A stretch of DNA of 64,000 bases from Blastopirellula marina. GTDB lineage: Bacteria; Planctomycetota; Planctomycetia; Pirellulales; Pirellulaceae. Positions within the stretch are counted from its first letter, which is position 1. Every line of letters begins with the position of its first letter. The stretch spans positions 496,001-560,000 of the forward strand of contig NZ_PUHY01000005.1 in the NCBI RefSeq assembly GCF_002967765.1. Reading direction: 5' to 3'. The notes under the pieces were generated by a model. The model worked only from the letters and a program-made list of their open reading frames with translations, was not told the origin of the DNA and ran no database searches. Shown here piece by piece: positions 33,613-43,144 of the stretch. The translations under genes were made by a program, and so were the position numbers.

Positions 33613-35136
33613 ATGGCTGCCGATTTATTTAGCAATTTCAAAGACTCGGAACTCGTTTTGGGGTTGGTCGGTGCGGTGGGGGCCAAGCTGGATGAAACCT
33701 CCGTCTTTTTGACGAACCGCTTAAGAGCACTCGGGTATTCGGTACGTGAGATTCACGTTTCTTCTGAAGTGATCCCACTGTTTGTCGACACCTCCGATAT
33801 TCCAGAGAGTCGGGGGTATGAACGGATAAGCCAGTTGATGCAGGCAGGTAACGAGGCGCGCCAGAAGGCACTCGATAACTCTCTGCTCGCACTCGGAATT
33901 GCAACCCGCATTCATCGGCTGCGTAACCAAGAAGATGGAAGACCCGCGCCCAAGAAACGGATGGCTTACATTGTCCGTTCGCTCAAACGACCAGAAGAAG
34001 TCAAGCGGCTACGCGAAATCTATGGAACCGGTTTTTACTTGATTGCTGCTCACTGCGACCCGGGAAGACGCGAAGGCAGACTAACGGGCTACTATGATAT
34101 GTCGTCCGAGCAGGCCCAAGATTTGATCGAGCGCGATTTTGACGATAAGGAGCAGTATGGCCAGCGTTTGAACAAGACCTTTTCGCTGGCTGATTTTTTT
34201 ATTCGCATTGATGCCGTAGATCAGGCGGAAGAGGAAACGATCAAGCAGGAAGTTCTGCGGTTGACGAATATCATGTTTGGTCACCCTTTCACGACCCCGA
34301 CCTTTGACGAGTATGCAATGTATTTTGCATTTGCTGCCGCGTTACGGTCCGCCGATCTTTCGCGGCAGGTCGGTGCGGTGATCGCGAAGAACTCTCAAGT
34401 TTTATCGCATGGTGCGAATGACAGCCCAGCGTATGGTGGTGGGCTCTATTGGCCGATCGTCGAAGAGGGAAAGGTTTGCGAGCCGGACAATGGGCGGGAT
34501 TATAATCGAACTATTGCTACCCCTTCTGGAGAGCATACCGGTTATGATTCCAATCGGATTGAAAGGGATCGGATCATTGAAGGAATCGTATCGAAGGTTC
34601 CCGAAAGCGACCGGTCGCAACTGCGAGAACTGCTGAAACGGAGCCAGATCGCCGATTTAACAGAATACGGCAGAGTGGTTCACGCGGAGATGGAAGCATT
34701 GCTATCGTGCGGCAGGGCTGGCGTATCACCATTAGGGGGTACCCTGTATTCAACGACGTTCCCTTGTCATAACTGCGCAAAACACATTATTGCCGCAGGA
34801 ATCGAGCGTGTTGTTTACATTGAACCCTACCCGAAGAGTAAAGCATTGGAGTTTCATGACGATTCGGTCCATTTCGGGTTCCAAAAAGTCGAGAAAAAAG
34901 TAAACTTCGAGCCTTTCGTAGGTGTTGGCCCCCGACGTTTTTTCGACCTATTCTCGTACCGTCACGGTTCGGGCAGGGACGTCGAACGGCAGCAGGATGG
35001 GTATGCTCTGACCTGGAACGAATCTGAAGCATCGCTTAAACTGCAGATGTCTCCTTTCAGCTATCTAGAGCTTGAGCAACTCGCCCTTAAACAAATTCAG
35101 ATACATGAACTCCAAGGCAGGGAGAATCACGAATGA
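33613..35136 (+). CDS. avcD: AvcD-like deoxycytidine nucleotide deaminase, anti-phage
   Basis: The 507-residue protein has an N-terminal nucleotide-kinase-like domain with a degenerate P-loop (VLGLVGAVGAKLDE at about 12-25) and a C-terminal deoxycytidylate deaminase domain with the zinc motif VVHAEMEALLSCG at about 355-367 and PCHNCAKH at about 383-390. This two-domain layout is that of AvcD-type deaminases, which deplete dCTP/dCMP during phage infection. It sits 46 bases after hsdS and is co-directional with hsdM and hsdS. ATG 33613 is chosen; an upstream start at 33586 would add nine residues. Confidence 0.85.
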   Translation: MAADLFSNFKDSELVLGLVGAVGAKLDETSVFLTNRLRALGYSVREIHVSSEVIPLFVDTSDIPESRGYERISQLMQAGNEARQKALDNSLLALGIATRIHRLRNQEDGRPAPKKRMAYIVRSLKRPEEVKRLREIYGTGFYLIAAHCDPGRREGRLTGYYDMSSEQAQDLIERDFDDKEQYGQRLNKTFSLADFFIRIDAVDQAEEETIKQEVLRLTNIMFGHPFTTPTFDEYAMYFAFAAALRSADLSRQVGAVIAKNSQVLSHGANDSPAYGGGLYWPIVEEGKVCEPDNGRDYNRTIATPSGEHTGYDSNRIERDRIIEGIVSKVPESDRSQLRELLKRSQIADLTEYGRVVHAEMEALLSCGRAGVSPLGGTLYSTTFPCHNCAKHIIAAGIERVVYIEPYPKSKALEFHDDSVHFGFQKVEKKVNFEPFVGVGPRRFFDLFSYRHGSGRDVERQQDGYALTWNESEASLKLQMSPFSYLELEQLALKQIQIHELQGRENHE

Positions 35137-35330
35137 GTGCCCGCGCTAAACGCCGATCTGCCCAACGTCAAGCCTTCCTGACATACATCAAGAGCGTAAA
35201 ACCGCTTGAAGAAACTTGGACTGGATGGAAACGAGAGCTTCTCTTAGCGGCTGAAAAAGCAGCGACTTCTCAAGTCAAAACTTCGTCGAACAACAGCAGT
35301 TCCGAAGGTCAAGCGACAGCAGGCTGTTAA
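35133..35330 (+). CDS. Small protein coupled to avcD
   Basis: The 65-residue protein overlaps avcD by 4 bases (ATGA). It is basic at the start (MSARAKRRSAQRQAFLTYIK) with a conserved-looking WTGWKRELLLAAEKAA helix and a disordered Ser-rich tail. No family is recognised. Because AvcD activity in other bacteria is held in check by a neighbouring partner (there an RNA), this protein is a candidate regulator; that is inference from position only. Confidence 0.6.
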   Translation: MSARAKRRSAQRQAFLTYIKSVKPLEETWTGWKRELLLAAEKAATSQVKTSSNNSSSEGQATAGC

Positions 35331-35428
35331 GTCAGTAAGAATCGTCACTCGCTTGTCGTGGTAATGCCTGCTCCGAATGGCCACGTTCAATTCGGACGGA
35401 CGCTACCCCTACTTTACAAGCTATCTCT

Positions 35429-35533
35429 ATGAGTGACATCAAACTATTCCGCACCGATGGCCAGCACGTGACCCAGTTGGAAGGGCAATCGGTGGAAGGA
35501 CTTCGGCAATTTATGCATTTCGAGAGCTATTGA
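35429..35533 (+). pseudogene. Truncated start of a DUF5655-like gene
   Basis: The frame reads MSDIKLFRTDGQHVTQLEGQ followed by SVEGLRQF and a stop after 34 residues. From memory, its first 20-odd residues match the N-terminus of proteins of the DUF5655 type (MSDIKLFR..DG.V.EL.G.SV), which carry a predicted nuclease-like domain and are found with restriction systems. The rest is missing, so it is a remnant. It lies between the avcD pair and hsdR. Confidence 0.55.
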
Positions 35534-35571
35534 ATTGTGCGGAAGGGCGCGAGGTTCTTTGAGTCCAATCT

Positions 35572-35599
35572 GATACACACAAAGTCGTTTGTGTGTATC
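35572..35599. promoter_or_regulatory. Perfect 12-bp inverted repeat upstream of hsdR
   Basis: GATACACACAAA, centre GTCG, TTTGTGTGTATC. A further half-site TACACAAA lies at about 35646. It is 254 bases before hsdR, in the 320-base gap after the pseudogene, and is a likely operator. The short centre and lack of a T-run argue against a terminator. Confidence 0.6.
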
Positions 35600-35852
35600 G
35601 AATGCCTGTTTTGTTACACTCAAACTGGCTAGGGTGTATTTCGCTGTACACAAAAATGACTTTGCGATGCAAGTGTTGAATTAGCAATGGGTTACAGGTA
35701 TTGTGGGCGCTTCAGAGCGAAAGTTTTGCGTGACAGATCTGAGCTTATCGACTCGGAAAATTGCTTTCCCAAGCCACTAGCCATCATGGTGACTCACAGA
35801 CGAGTCCCTAAGTTACAACTGTGGTGAAAACCACCCGTCAGAAGTACGGCGA

Positions 35853-38800
35853 ATGAGTCTCCATACCGAAATCAAACTCGAAGACGAGATCTGCGAACAC
35901 CTGGCCGCAAGCGGTTGGCTTTACGAGGCCAAGGACGCAGCCGGGTACGATCGGCAGTTGGCCCTCTTCCCCGCCGATGTCATTGCGTGGGTGAAGGAGA
36001 CACAGCCGGAGGCCTGGGAGCGGTTGGAGAATAACCACGGCGTTGCGGCTGAAGCGAACCTGCTCAAGCGTTTGCGGGGGGCACTCGACCAGAGCGGGAC
36101 GCTGGATGTGCTGCGGTTTGGTTTCGATGTGCTGGGGTTACCGCAGCCCCTGAAGATGGCCCAATTCAAGCCGGCCCTGGCGATGAATCCAGAAATCGTA
36201 AAGCGGTACGAGGCGAATCGCCTGCGCGTGGTACGGCAGGTGCGGTACTCGTTGAGCAATGAGAACAGCATCGACCTGGTGTTGTTCTTAAACGGCATCC
36301 CGATTGCCACGGCAGAGCTGAAAACCGACAACACGCAAAGCCTGGAAGATGCGGTCTATCAGTATAAGAAAGACCGCGATCCGGCCCCCAAAGGGAAGCC
36401 AGCGGAACCGCTGCTGAAGTTCCCTTCCGGGGCGTTGGTTCATTTCGCCATAAGCAGCAGCCGCGTGAAGATGACCACCAAGCTCGATGGCCTGAAGACT
36501 TTCTTCCTGCCGTTTGACCTGGGGGATGAAGGTGGTGCTGGAAATCCACTGAACCCCAACGGGCACCTCACAGCGTACCTGTGGGAGGAGGTATGGCAGC
36601 GCGATAGTCTGCTGGAGATTCTAGGCCGTTACATGGTGGCCGAGCTTGATAAGAAGAAGCAGATCGCCAAGCTGATCTTCCCCCGCTATCACCAACTGGC
36701 CGTCACGCGGAAGCTAAAGGAAGCCGTGCTGGAAGAAGGCCCCGGGCACAAGTATCTGATTCAGCACTCGGCCGGCTCGGGCAAGACGAACTCGATTGCG
36801 TGGAGTGCCCACTTCCTAGCCGACTTGCATGATGCGGACAATAAGAAGGTATTCGATACGGTGATTGTGGTTTCTGATCGAAAGGTGATTGACGGGCAAC
36901 TGCAAGACGTGATCGATAGCTTCGAGCGGACCAAGGGAATCGTGGCGACGATTAAAGGGGACAAAGGTAGCAAGAGTGGTGAACTGGCCGAGGCGCTATC
37001 GGGTAGCAAGAAGGTGGTGGTCTGCACCATCCAGACGTTCCCTTTCGCCCTGGAAGAGGTCCGCCGACTATCGGCCTCTGAGGGTAAGCGGTTCGCAGTC
37101 ATCGCCGACGAAGCCCACAGCAGCCAAACGGGCGAGGCAGCCTCGAAGCTCAAACAGGTTCTCTCCGCCGAAGAACAGCAGGAGATCGAAGAGACGGGCA
37201 CGATCAGCAGCGAAGACGTGCTGGCCGCGGAGATGGCATCCCGCGCGAGTGACAAGGGCATCACCTACATCGCCTTCACCGCGACCCCCAAAGCGAAAAC
37301 GCTGGAGCTGTTCGGCCGCTTGCCTGATCCGATTAAGCCAGCTGGTGAAGGTAACCTGCCTCAGCCGTTTCATGTTTACTCGATGCAGCAGGCCATCGAA
37401 GAAGGCTTCATTCTCGACGTGCTGAAGAACTACACGTCGTACAAGGTTGCTTTCAAGCTGGCCAACGCCGGCAAGGAGTTCGCCGATTCGGAAGTCGAAC
37501 GCAGCACAGCCACCCGCGAGCTGATGAACTGGGTACGGCTCCATCCGCACAATATTTCGCGGAAGGTCCAGATCGTTGTGGAACACTTCCGCGAGACGGT
37601 TCAACCGCTGCTTGGAGGCAAGGCCAAGGCAATGGTCGTCGTTGGAAGCCGCCTGGAGGCCGTGCGCTGGCAACTGGCCATCAATGGCTACATCCAAGAG
37701 CAAGGCTATCCCATGCGGACGCTGGTGGCTTTTTCAGGCGAAGTTGACGACAAAGAATCGGCTCCGGAACCACTGAAGGAAAATAGTTCACTGCTGAACC
37801 CAGACCTTAAAGGTCGTGACATTCGTGAAGCGTTTAGGGAAGATATCTACCAGATTTTGCTGGTGGCCAGCAAGTTCCAAACAGGCTTTGATCAGCCGCT
37901 GCTATGTGGCATGTACATCGACAAACGCCTGGCCGGCATTCAAGCGGTGCAGACCCTTTCCCGGTTGAATCGATGCCACCCCGGCAAGGAGGATACGTTC
38001 ATCCTCGACTTCGTGAACGAGCCAGACGACATCTTAGCCGCCTTCAAGACGTATTACGCCACCGCCGAGCTCTCAGGTGTGACGGACCCTGAGTTGATCT
38101 TAACCCTGCGTGCCAAGCTGGACGCGCTCGGTTATTACGATGAGAACGAGATTGAACGTGTTGTGAAAGTGGTCCTCGACCCCAAGGCGAAGCAGAAACA
38201 GTTGGAAGCAGCCATCACCCCGGTCGCGGATCGCTTGCTGAAACGCTACAACGCAGCCAAGCAGGCCTACAAGCTGGCAGTCGAGGAAAAGGACGACAAG
38301 ACCGCAGACGAAGCGAAAGACACGATGGAGGCCCTCCTGATGTTCCGGGGCGACATCGGGACCTACGTCCGGGCCTATACCTTCCTCTCGCAGATCTTTG
38401 ACTACGGAAACACGGACTTTGAAAAGCGGGCCATCTTCTTCAAGCACTTGGTCAGGCTATTGAAGTTCGGCCGCGAGCGTGAAGGGGTCGACCTGTCCGA
38501 GGTCACCATGACCCACCACCGGCTGTGGAATAAGGGAAAACGAAACCTGACCCTTTCAGGTCAAGATGCACCGAAGCTGGACCCACTCACCGAAGCGGGC
38601 AGCGGATCGGTTCAAGAGAAGGAAAAGGCCCTCCTTAGCGAGATCATTGAGAAGTTGAATGACCTTTTCGGCGGTGATACGACCGACGGGGACCAACTCT
38701 CCTACGCCAACACAGTCGCCGAGAAGGCCCTGGAATCGGAGACCTTGCAGAAGCAGGCCGCCAACAACTCAAAAGAACAATTCGCCAACTCGCCGGACCT

Positions 38801-38963
38801 GGGCTCCGAGATCATGGAAGCCATCATGGAAAGCATGGAGGTTCAAGAAGAGCTGAGCAAGAGAGCGCTGGGCTCACCTGCCATCCAAGCGGGCCTGCAG
38901 CGGATCTTGCTGGAAAAGCTCGGTCTTTATGAGAAGCTGCGCGAACGGGCCAAGGCGGGATAG
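35853..38963 (+). CDS. hsdR: Type I restriction endonuclease subunit R
   Basis: The 1036-residue protein has the PD-(D/E)xK nuclease at the N-terminus (DLVLFLNGIPIATAELKTDN, catalytic E and K at about 154-156), Walker A HSAGSGKTNS at about 304-313, and the SF2 motif II as ADEAHSSQTG at about 416-425, plus motif III/VI-like TFTATPKAKT-type and QTLSRLNR. It cuts and translocates DNA with HsdM/HsdS. It is separated from hsdS by the avcD pair and a gap with its own inverted repeat, so it may have its own promoter. Confidence 0.95.
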   Translation: MSLHTEIKLEDEICEHLAASGWLYEAKDAAGYDRQLALFPADVIAWVKETQPEAWERLENNHGVAAEANLLKRLRGALDQSGTLDVLRFGFDVLGLPQPLKMAQFKPALAMNPEIVKRYEANRLRVVRQVRYSLSNENSIDLVLFLNGIPIATAELKTDNTQSLEDAVYQYKKDRDPAPKGKPAEPLLKFPSGALVHFAISSSRVKMTTKLDGLKTFFLPFDLGDEGGAGNPLNPNGHLTAYLWEEVWQRDSLLEILGRYMVAELDKKKQIAKLIFPRYHQLAVTRKLKEAVLEEGPGHKYLIQHSAGSGKTNSIAWSAHFLADLHDADNKKVFDTVIVVSDRKVIDGQLQDVIDSFERTKGIVATIKGDKGSKSGELAEALSGSKKVVVCTIQTFPFALEEVRRLSASEGKRFAVIADEAHSSQTGEAASKLKQVLSAEEQQEIEETGTISSEDVLAAEMASRASDKGITYIAFTATPKAKTLELFGRLPDPIKPAGEGNLPQPFHVYSMQQAIEEGFILDVLKNYTSYKVAFKLANAGKEFADSEVERSTATRELMNWVRLHPHNISRKVQIVVEHFRETVQPLLGGKAKAMVVVGSRLEAVRWQLAINGYIQEQGYPMRTLVAFSGEVDDKESAPEPLKENSSLLNPDLKGRDIREAFREDIYQILLVASKFQTGFDQPLLCGMYIDKRLAGIQAVQTLSRLNRCHPGKEDTFILDFVNEPDDILAAFKTYYATAELSGVTDPELILTLRAKLDALGYYDENEIERVVKVVLDPKAKQKQLEAAITPVADRLLKRYNAAKQAYKLAVEEKDDKTADEAKDTMEALLMFRGDIGTYVRAYTFLSQIFDYGNTDFEKRAIFFKHLVRLLKFGREREGVDLSEVTMTHHRLWNKGKRNLTLSGQDAPKLDPLTEAGSGSVQEKEKALLSEIIEKLNDLFGGDTTDGDQLSYANTVAEKALESETLQKQAANNSKEQFANSPDLGSEIMEAIMESMEVQEELSKRALGSPAIQAGLQRILLEKLGLYEKLRERAKAG

Positions 38964-39948
38964 CTGATCGAACGTCAACATTGCTATTTGAGCTCACTCT
39001 TCGTGTAATCCGTGGCGACGCGTTTGGGCTCCTTTCTCGATCTGACTTAGAATTTCATTGGATTGCCTAAAAACGCTTGAGGTTTCAGCCGAACCAATGG
39101 GTGAACGACGCGATAGAAAATTCGATCGTGATGGGGTTCACTCTTTTGGTGAGGTCGTTATCTTCCTGGGAAGCTTACCCGACCGGCGAAAAAAAGGAAC
39201 CCAGTATAAACCTTGGTTGGCGTTGGATGCTGAAATCCAGGCAACGCGACGGTAGTATGATCCGTCATAGCGACTGCGTCCTGGTCCTATTTGGCATAGT
39301 TGCATAATAAGGCATCCACCCGGGCTGATTGCAAAGTCCGACGCAACAAGTCACCCCATCACACTCACTTGGCATTAGAGAAGGCTTTCTTCCTTTCTTT
39401 TATGTAGCCAAGAGGGAAGTCGCTACGCACTGACATTTGCTAAATAGGGATTAGTTTCGATTCCCCAAATTCTTGCCGTCCTCGACGGTACGTGATTCCA
39501 AAAAAATTCCGCGATCCAGGTACTAGAAGGATGACGTCAGATATTGGGGCGCCACCCGGGCCCCGTCGGGAGAGTAGAAGTCTTCGTCGGCGACTTCCGT
39601 AGTGTTTTCGGCTTAGCTCTCCACGTATGTTTTATTCAGGGAGTCCTATCCACTATTGGCTTTGCTGGTGCAGATTCGGATCGCACGACAACGTGGTTCA
39701 CGACTCCACCATGACAAAGATTAGTCACTCTGTCAGGCTGAAGGTGACTCTTGGCTGGAACACTGCTTGGCGAGATCTAGCAACTCACGAAGGTGATTAT
39801 CTGAGAGCTGAGGTATCAGAGAGAGGAGTTCCTCGACGACGGCGCTCATGGGAGCGGATGAAGGCTGCACTGCGCGTTGATCTGCGTCAGACACACCCTC
39901 GATATGCTCTAAGTGCTGTTCTGTAAATAGGTTACCTGAATCACTTAA
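38964..39948. other. Right end of element II, no recognised gene
   Basis: About 1 kb without a gene I can support. Short frames (39077-39307; 39627-39926) give protein-like but unrecognised sequence, and no start with a good ribosome site was found. It may be decayed cargo. The boundary to host DNA is at the 16-bp att remnant. Confidence 0.5.
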
Positions 39949-39964
39949 AGTCCTGCCTGGCCTA
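39949..39964 (+). repeat. att remnant 3 (16 bp)
   Basis: AGTCCTGCCTGGCCTA is identical to the T-arm/acceptor end of the tRNA (13003-13018) and of att 2 (27466-27481). A chance 16-base match to the att sequence in this window is improbable. Taken as the right end of element II. Confidence 0.65.
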
Positions 39965-40453
39965 TTTTTTCAATTTGATCATTTCTTTAGGCCTTTACAC
40001 TGCTGCAAGGCTCTATTTGTTAGCGGTTTGTGTCAAATTCAATTTCTTTTTCTGGGCATTCGTGTTCCCAATACGTGGTTGTCTTACGTCTATCATTTGG
40101 ACGGATCCGCAGAAAACCCGATCGTATCTTTAGGGAAATTGAATTCATCGGGCGAACAAGATTTGGTTTCGCTAGGATCCGCCAAATTTGCCGCCTCAAG
40201 ATCGATTGGTAGTTGAATAACTTGGGCGAAGCGAAGATAAGAGGCAGGCCAGTGAGTTGTTTGAGAGCGGGCCGTCTGTAGACTGTCGACCACACTCACC
40301 ACATTCGACGGGACATGCCGAACCCACGGCTCCTATTCTAGGTCGAATACCCCGGTCAAGTGGCAGCGGGACGCCTGAGAATCTGGGAGCTGAGCCAGGA
40401 TGTCATCATCCTTTGGAATGATAGTCCGTGCATTGTTCAGCGGTCGAGACTTA
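39965..40453. other. Intergenic, nothing recognised
   Basis: 489 bases between element II and the IS. Several short frames exist, none convincing. The segment contains no terminator that I can see. Confidence 0.45.
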
Positions 40454-40472
40454 TAACCTGTCTGAAAAGCCG

Positions 40473-40890
40473 TTAGTTCACGAGTCTTCTCACCATCAAT
40501 CGAATCATCGCCAGTTGAATGAAGGCTTCGCTGGAGCTGGTATTGGTTTCGTAATCAGCGGTCAAGCGGCGGTTGCGGGTAAGCCAGGCGAAGGTTCGCT
40601 CAACGATCCATCGTTTCGGCAGCACATGGAAGCCTGGTTTGTCTGAACGTCGAACAATCTGCAAGTTCCAACCGACATTGTAACAGAACGACTCAAACGT
40701 TCCGTTGTAGACACCATCGGCGAAGATCGTTCGCAGGCGAGAGAGCACGACCTTGGTTTGCTCGATCAGGCTTTGACCTCCGTCTCGGTCTTGTACGTTG
40801 GCCGGAGTGACCAGGACTGTCAGCAGCAGGCCGAGAGAATCGACCAAGATGTGACGCTTGCGCCCCTTTACGAGCTTGCCGCCGTCGAAG
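40473..40890 (-). CDS. IS5/IS427 transposase, C-terminal frame (ORF B)
   Basis: This frame contains the second Asp in IFADGVYNG and the Glu in KRWIVERTFAWLTRNRRL of the DDE site. It has no good start of its own; its frame is entered from ORF A by a -1 shift near the run AAAAAGGGGG (minus strand, around 40896-40905). The upper boundary is approximate. The product is the second half of the transposase. Confidence 0.8.
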
Positions 40891-41242
40891 CCACGCCCCC
40901 TTTTTCCGGCGTTTTCACCGATTGGCTATCGATGATCGCCACCGACGGCTGGCGGTTGCGGCGATCCTTTTCACGCACTCGCTGGCGAAGTGAATCATGA
41001 ATCCGCTCGAGCGTGCCATTGTTCTTCCACTCGGTGAAATACCAGTAGACCGTCTTCCACGAAGGAAAATCCCGAGGCAGCATCCGCCACTGGCAGCCGC
41101 TCTTGGTGAGATACAAGATCGCATTGAGCACCTGGCGAGTCGACGTCGAACGAGGTCGCCCGCCTGTCTTGGCGGCGGGAATGAGCGAGGAAATTCGCTT
41201 CCACTGAGCGTCGGTCAAATCGGTCGGATATCGGGCTTCCAT
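40868..41242 (-). CDS. IS5/IS427 transposase, N-terminal frame (ORF A)
   Basis: 124 residues from ATG 41242 (MEARYPTDLTDAQWKRI), including GGRPRSTSTRQVLNAILYLTKSG..W and the first catalytic Asp in AIIDSQSVKT. It ends shortly after VKTPEKGGV. In related IS427-type elements the fused protein is made by frameshifting; the slippery run A5G5 here suits a -1 shift into ORF B. Confidence 0.85.
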   Translation of the reverse strand: MEARYPTDLTDAQWKRISSLIPAAKTGGRPRSTSTRQVLNAILYLTKSGCQWRMLPRDFPSWKTVYWYFTEWKNNGTLERIHDSLRQRVREKDRRNRQPSVAIIDSQSVKTPEKGGVASTAASS

Positions 41243-41416
41243 GCCGCTACTCCGCAAGAGACAATCGATCACAGATCATTCACGGAACCAAGGTTTACAA
41301 ACAAACGCCGGTTCCGATCAAGACCTTTTCAGACAGGTTCTTAGGAGAACATGGGTTCGGCTAAGTCGGAATACTCTACCAGGTGTTAACCCGCATTATG
41401 GGAAACGATCTAGGTT

Positions 41417-43063
41417 TCAATTACCCGAATGTTGCTCAGTAATTCGCCAGTCGGTCCGATCCTGGTAGGCCATGAGTTCATGGACAATCTCGTACAGATT
41501 GGGATCGTACTGCTGCAGAGCTTGTCGATTATTCACTGGCTTTGAACTCCCTTTCGGAATGAGAGTCGCGCTGGCAGCGTCAAAATAGGCCAACACGCCG
41601 GTACAGAGGTAGTCGCTTTCGTCCTCCAAAATGGGAACTCCATCCCAAAGACCATCCTGCCTGCTTGCCTTCAAAGCGTTTCGAACTTTTTCGCCGAAGC
41701 GTTTATCAAGCCGCGTGACGTTAAGCTCGTACTGTTGCACTTCTTGGCCACGGTTTTCCCAATTAGGATCGATCTCGCGATCGGCGGTCAACTTAAAGAA
41801 CGCATCCGTCATTGAAGCAATGACCGGGTTTCCTAATCGATTGACGGTATCGGAAGTCCGCGTGACTTCAGCTCCGTCCACGACGATTAGGTTCGTGGCT
41901 GGGTCGAATTCAACAAATCTGGCGTCAGGATCAATACCGGCATTCTTGAGGGATTCCCACTCCGGCAAGTCGACTAGCTTTTCATCGTGGCCGAGCACGA
42001 CCAACTTGGCATCTCGGTTGATCAGGGACTTGAGGACGTCGTGTCGGTAGGCAAAGAGGTGGCGGATAATCTGATTGGTGTCGACAAGCTGATCATCGGT
42101 CGCGCTGTGGGAAACAATTACGAACTCACGCGCCCACGAAAACTTCCCATAATAGGGATCAATGGCGAATTTTTTAGGCGGGGCAATGACGGTTGGATGA
42201 TGCGTGAGGTACTCGTAACGCCAATGGTTATCAGGCGGAATCTTGAGAGTCGATTCGACTAGATCAAAGCCTTTTGGATCGTACTGTCGCAAGCTATCTC
42301 GATCGCCAATCGGACCGTGGTTCCAATTGTTGATTCGATTGCAGTCGAAATAGGATTGGACGATTTCTCCCCAGTATTCGATCGGATTCGATGACGCATA
42401 CGCACCCTTGTACTTGCCACTCTGCACGGCATCCAGAAAAACCGAACGGAGTCGATGTCCCCAAGTCGAATCCATCGAATGGAGCGTTCCGTCGATCGTA
42501 TGAGCGAACTCATGGACTCCGATGCTCTCGTCGTCGTATCGATCTATTGCCAATGACAAGAGATTCTCTTCACCGAAACTCGTCGGTTTTCCACCCGTTC
42601 CACGAACGCGTTCATTCATGTATTCCTTATTGCGGATATGACGAAACTCAGGCATATCCGTGTATTTTTGATCCTTGCCAATGATGATCAGATACATCTG
42701 ATCTTCGACCATTCGTTCTAGGACATCCGGTCGTCCAGACAACATATTTCGCACAATGACTTGAGTGCGTTCCAATGCCTCATCCGCGACCTCTCCCGAT
42801 GCGACCACCGGCAGGCCGTCTACGGAAAGGTACTTGTGATAGAACGCCCGGGCGGCCTCCCGATGTCGAGGAGCGACGATTTCAAAGAATAAATCAGGAG
42901 GTTCCGTCACACTCGCCGGTTGTTCTTCTTCGGCGAACGTAGGACAAGCAAGTCCAGCAACGAGAACAACGGCTGCCATGCCAAGGCATGTTACACCGTT
43001 AAAGAACTCTCGGACCTGAACAAGCGCGAAATCGATGCGAACACTAAAAGATGTAATATGCAT
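41417..43063 (-). CDS. Secreted zinc metallopeptidase with duplicated fold
   Basis: The 548-residue protein has a signal peptide (GMAAVVLVAGLACPTFAEE), then a domain with HEFAHTID at about 184-191 and NPIEYWGEIVQSYF at about 226-239, the pattern of anthrax lethal factor-like (ATLF/M34-type) peptidases where the second motif supplies the third zinc ligand. About 240 residues later the same fold recurs (HDVLKSLINRDAKLVVLGHDEKLVDLPEW echoes PDVLERMVEDQMYLIIIGKDQKYTDMPEF), but without an HExxH. So one active and one degenerate copy. The substrate is unknown. Confidence 0.7.
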   Translation of the reverse strand: MHITSFSVRIDFALVQVREFFNGVTCLGMAAVVLVAGLACPTFAEEEQPASVTEPPDLFFEIVAPRHREAARAFYHKYLSVDGLPVVASGEVADEALERTQVIVRNMLSGRPDVLERMVEDQMYLIIIGKDQKYTDMPEFRHIRNKEYMNERVRGTGGKPTSFGEENLLSLAIDRYDDESIGVHEFAHTIDGTLHSMDSTWGHRLRSVFLDAVQSGKYKGAYASSNPIEYWGEIVQSYFDCNRINNWNHGPIGDRDSLRQYDPKGFDLVESTLKIPPDNHWRYEYLTHHPTVIAPPKKFAIDPYYGKFSWAREFVIVSHSATDDQLVDTNQIIRHLFAYRHDVLKSLINRDAKLVVLGHDEKLVDLPEWESLKNAGIDPDARFVEFDPATNLIVVDGAEVTRTSDTVNRLGNPVIASMTDAFFKLTADREIDPNWENRGQEVQQYELNVTRLDKRFGEKVRNALKASRQDGLWDGVPILEDESDYLCTGVLAYFDAASATLIPKGSSKPVNNRQALQQYDPNLYEIVHELMAYQDRTDWRITEQHSGN

Positions 43064-43144
43064 TGCTGGCTATCGTCGTCCTCCGGTCGAGCATGGAAAC
43101 CTCAGCCATACTGGTTAGTCGCGTCGAGACCTTATTCAGTTACG

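Larger units (their letters stand above)
27440..39964. mobile_element. Integrative element II: defence island
   Basis: Bounded by att 2 on the left and by a 16-bp match to the end of the same tRNA sequence at 39949-39964 on the right. It contains its own integrase, four small regulatory genes, hsdM-hsdS, an AvcD-like deaminase with a small downstream ORF, and hsdR. There are no virion genes. The right att is shorter than the left, so this element is probably the older of the two. The right boundary is inferred. Confidence 0.75.
40454..41340 (-). mobile_element. IS5-family (IS427-type) insertion sequence
   Basis: 887 bp, with 16-bp terminal inverted repeats (left TAACCTGTCTGAAAAG at 40454-40469, right CTTTTCAGACAGGTTC at 41325-41340; one mismatch at the outermost base) and a 3-bp target duplication TTA on both sides (40451-40453, 41341-41343). 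It carries a two-frame DDE transposase. Ends and duplication are intact, which suggests a recent insertion. Confidence 0.88.

Noticed and set aside
35572-35599. Inverted repeat upstream of hsdR considered as a terminator
   Set aside because: A+T-rich arms and no T-run after the stem on either strand; an operator is more likely.
39627-39926. 99-codon plus-strand frame at the right end of element II
   Set aside because: No ribosome site, no domain, unusual composition; probably chance or decayed.
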